The position numbers and the translations under genes are program-made. This document shows positions 33,151-35,245 of a stretch of DNA of 35,245 bases, in pieces (position 1 is the stretch's first letter; the number at the start of each line of letters is the position of its first letter). Origin of the DNA: Micrococcus sp. (GTDB taxonomy: Bacteria; Actinomycetota; Actinomycetes; Actinomycetales; Micrococcaceae); contig NZ_JAUNHR010000018.1 in assembly GCF_030523875.1 (NCBI RefSeq), positions 1-35,245 of the forward strand, given 5' to 3'. A model generated the notes under the pieces. It worked only from the letters and a program-made list of their open reading frames with translations. It searched no databases and had not been told where the DNA came from.

Positions 33151-35245
33151 CGGATGCCCTGGGAGGCCTCGTACTCGGCGCGCTTCTCAGCGCTGGAGAA
33201 GGGGGTGTCGCCGGCGTTCGGGCCCAGCGTGGAGGTCGGTCCCTCCGCGCCGCGGTCGATGTCCTCGGGCCGGAAGAACGTCCCGTCCGGGTGGTCGCCC
33301 TCGGCGCCCGGGTCCACGGAGGACGGGCCGTCGAAGGTGGGCAGGCGGCCGGGCTGGTAGGTGCGCTTGGCGAGGTCGTTGAACTCGAGCCACGTGCCGC
33401 CGTTGACGGTGGAGCCGTAGAACTCCTCCTGGACCTCGCCGTTGATGGTCTCGCCGCGCATCGTCTTCTGGCTGGTGTAGCGGCCGGCCCACACGGCGGT
33501 GGCCAGCTCGGTGGTGTAGCCCACGAACCAGGTGGAGGACATGTTGTTGTTGGTGCCCGTCTTGCCGGCGAACTCGTAGCCGGTGCCGTCCGGGGCGATG
33601 TTCCAGGTGGCGATGTGCCGCAGCACCGGGGTCAGCTCGGCCACGTGCTTCGGGTCCAGGACCTGGCGGCACTGGGGGCCGCCGATCTCGTACTGGTTGC
33701 CGGCGCTGTCCGTCACCTCGGTGATGGCGCGTGGCTCGCAGTAGAGGCCGTTTGCGGCCAGGGCCGCGTAGGCGCCGGCCAGCGAGGTGGGGGCCACGCT
33801 GTCCTTGCCCAGCAGGAAGGACGGCTCGGCGGGGCTCAGGGGGGTGCCGTCACGGCCGTTCACGATGCCCAGCTGGGTCATGGTGTTCGCCACGTCGCAC
33901 AGGTCCATCTGGTAGCCGAGGGCGACGGTGGGGGTGTTGACGGACCAGTAGAGGCCCTCGTCCACGCGGTCGCGCTTCTTCATGCCGTCGATGACGTTGT
34001 TGATCTCCCAGCCCTTCGAGCCGCCGCCGGCGGTGGTGAAGCCGCCGGGCAGGCAGGAGGCCGCGAAGCGCGAGGTGGAGGGGTAGACGTCATTGGAGCC
34101 GTCCACGGAGTCGATCAGGCTGTTGCCGTAGCGCAGCCAGGTCAGGGCCACGAAGGGCTTCAGGGTGGAGCCGGCGGAGAAGCCCTCGCCGCCGCCCCAC
34201 TCGCCGTCCACGTTGAGGTTCAGGGAGGTCTTGCCCACGTCGTCCGCGAGGGAGTACTCGGTGTTCTGGGCCATCGTCACGATGTCGCCCGTGCCCGGGC
34301 GCATGGACAGCAGGGAGTGGCCGGCGCCGAGGGACTCGTCGTTGGGGATGACCCGGCGGGTGACCTCCTCCGCCTTCTTCTGCAGCCCGGAGTCCAGGGT
34401 GGTGCGGATCGTCAGGCCGCCGCGGTCGAGCAGCGCCTGGCGGGCGGCGACGTCGGGGCCGAAGGTGGGGTCAGCCAGGATCCGCCGCTCCACGTAGTCG
34501 CAGAAGTAGGCGCCGAAGGCGGCGTTGAGGCAGCCGGTGGGCTCGCCCTTCATGACGAACTCCAGCGGCTGGGCCTTGGCGGCCTCGGCCTCCTCGGCGG
34601 TCAGATAGCCGTTCTTCTCCATCGCGTTGAGCACGAGGTTGCGGCGCTTGACCGTGCCCTCCGGGTTGCGGGCCGGGTTGAAGCGGGTGGGGGACTGCAC
34701 CATGCCGGCCAGGGTGGCGGCCTCCCAGCTCTCCAGGTCCGCGGCCGGCTTGCCGAAGACGTACTCGGAGGCGGCCTCCACGCCGTAGGCGCGGCCCTGG
34801 AAGAGGACGAGGTTCAGGTAGCCCTGGAGGATCTCCTCCTTGGACATCTGCTTCTCCACCGCGACGGCGAGCTTGATCTCCTTGACCTTGTCCGAGGCCT
34901 CCTTGGTGCCGGAGAGGGTCAGACGGGAGTCGCCGCGCACCTGCTGGGAGTTGATCAGCATGTTGTTCACGAACTGCTGGGTCAGCGTGGACGCGCCCTG
35001 CGTGGAGGGGGAGGTCAGGTTGTTCACGGCCGCGCGGATCAGGCCCTTGGCGTCCACGCCCTCGTGCTCGAAGAAGCGCTCGTCCTCGATCGCCACGATC
35101 GCGTGCTCCATGTGGTCCGAGACCTGGTCGAGGGTCACCGGCTTGCGGTTCTCCTCGTAGAACGTGGCGATCAGCTCCCCGTCCGCCGAGTAGATCTTCG
35201 ACGGCATCGAGACCGGCTCGGCCGGCAGCTGGTCCGGCAGCTGGT
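33147..35245 (-). CDS. Class A penicillin-binding protein (5' end outside window)
   Basis: At least 698 residues of a bifunctional peptidoglycan synthase; the N-terminal cytoplasmic tail and anchor lie beyond the window. The first visible residues (QLPDQLPAEPVSMPSKIYSA) are in frame from the edge, so the ATG at 35207 is internal. The glycosyltransferase (GT51) domain shows IVAIEDERFFEHEGVDAKGL with its catalytic Glu, GASTLTQQFVNNML and KEEILQGYLNLVLFQGRAYGVEAA. The transpeptidase domain has SXXK (AGSTLKPF), SXN (YWSVNTPTV) and KTG (FAGKTGTNNNMS). The C-terminal tail of about 80 residues is polar and has no PASTA domains. It is first of an operon with the phosphoesterase. Confidence 0.95.
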   Translation of the reverse strand, partial: QLPDQLPAEPVSMPSKIYSADGELIATFYEENRKPVTLDQVSDHMEHAIVAIEDERFFEHEGVDAKGLIRAAVNNLTSPSTQGASTLTQQFVNNMLINSQQVRGDSRLTLSGTKEASDKVKEIKLAVAVEKQMSKEEILQGYLNLVLFQGRAYGVEAASEYVFGKPAADLESWEAATLAGMVQSPTRFNPARNPEGTVKRRNLVLNAMEKNGYLTAEEAEAAKAQPLEFVMKGEPTGCLNAAFGAYFCDYVERRILADPTFGPDVAARQALLDRGGLTIRTTLDSGLQKKAEEVTRRVIPNDESLGAGHSLLSMRPGTGDIVTMAQNTEYSLADDVGKTSLNLNVDGEWGGGEGFSAGSTLKPFVALTWLRYGNSLIDSVDGSNDVYPSTSRFAASCLPGGFTTAGGGSKGWEINNVIDGMKKRDRVDEGLYWSVNTPTVALGYQMDLCDVANTMTQLGIVNGRDGTPLSPAEPSFLLGKDSVAPTSLAGAYAALAANGLYCEPRAITEVTDSAGNQYEIGGPQCRQVLDPKHVAELTPVLRHIATWNIAPDGTGYEFAGKTGTNNNMSSTWFVGYTTELATAVWAGRYTSQKTMRGETINGEVQEEFYGSTVNGGTWLEFNDLAKRTYQPGRLPTFDGPSSVDPGAEGDHPDGTFFRPEDIDRGAEGPTSTLGPNAGDTPFSSAEKRAEYEASQGIR

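Noticed and set aside
35207..35207. ATG at 35207 as the true start of the penicillin-binding protein
   Set aside because: Upstream in-frame residues (AEPVS) match the family, and the membrane anchor is missing, so the gene continues past the window edge.

Overview
The window is very GC-rich, tightly packed actinobacterial DNA. The gene set fits Micrococcaceae, probably Micrococcus or a close relative: a DUF3073 protein, HspR-type control of clpB, a sterol-carrier-family gene beside purF, and TANNNT -10 boxes set 6-7 bases before start codons. Genus is an inference from gene content and base composition. I see no rRNA, tRNA, CRISPR array or intact insertion sequence.

Layout. 1-92: end of a membrane-protein gene. 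184-2634 (minus): polar amino-acid ABC importer (ATPase, permease, lipoprotein). 2821-5336 (minus): a Clp-N-only protein and a YihY-family membrane protein. 5374-8054 (plus): clpB with a SigR/SigH-like promoter whose -10 lies in a HspR operator (HAIR). 8061-8630 (minus): small-multidrug-export-type membrane protein. 8823-10786 (plus): DesK/DesR-like two-component pair. 10888-12270 (minus): secreted M28 aminopeptidase. 12634-13781 (plus): DUF3073 protein and sirtuin. 13800-15829: an island bounded by short repeats, carrying a small membrane protein and a DUF559/Vsr-like nuclease gene. 15854-20544 (minus): asparaginase, sterol-carrier protein, membrane protein, purF, purM, mostly in GTGA-overlapping order. 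20646-24776: MacB/FtsX-type ABC transporter divergent from a histidine kinase and response regulator, with a 16-bp palindrome between them. 24805-25071 (minus): small membrane protein. 25131-27329 (plus): one ORF encoding PurD fused to PurC. 27351-28255: hairpin terminator and a broken paralogue of the nuclease gene. 28275-32158 (minus): heterodimeric ABC exporter with one degenerate ATP site. 32206-35245 (minus): metallophosphoesterase and a class A penicillin-binding protein cut by the window edge.

How the genes work together. Four de novo purine activities (PurF, PurD, PurC, PurM) lie in two divergent transcription units about 4.6 kb apart. Asparaginase and the amino-acid importer suggest a nitrogen-acquisition link. 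Two two-component systems each have a candidate operator at their own promoter.

The most unusual items are the PurD-PurC fusion, the SigR-like/HAIR overlap at clpB, nine apparently leaderless genes, and a repeat family (core TTTTCGCTSRCGCRACACG, at least ten copies) arranged in opposite orientations around a Vsr-like nuclease gene, with a decayed paralogue beside a different repeat 12 kb away. No clearly new defence or mobile system is proven. The repeat-nuclease association is the best candidate for something undescribed.
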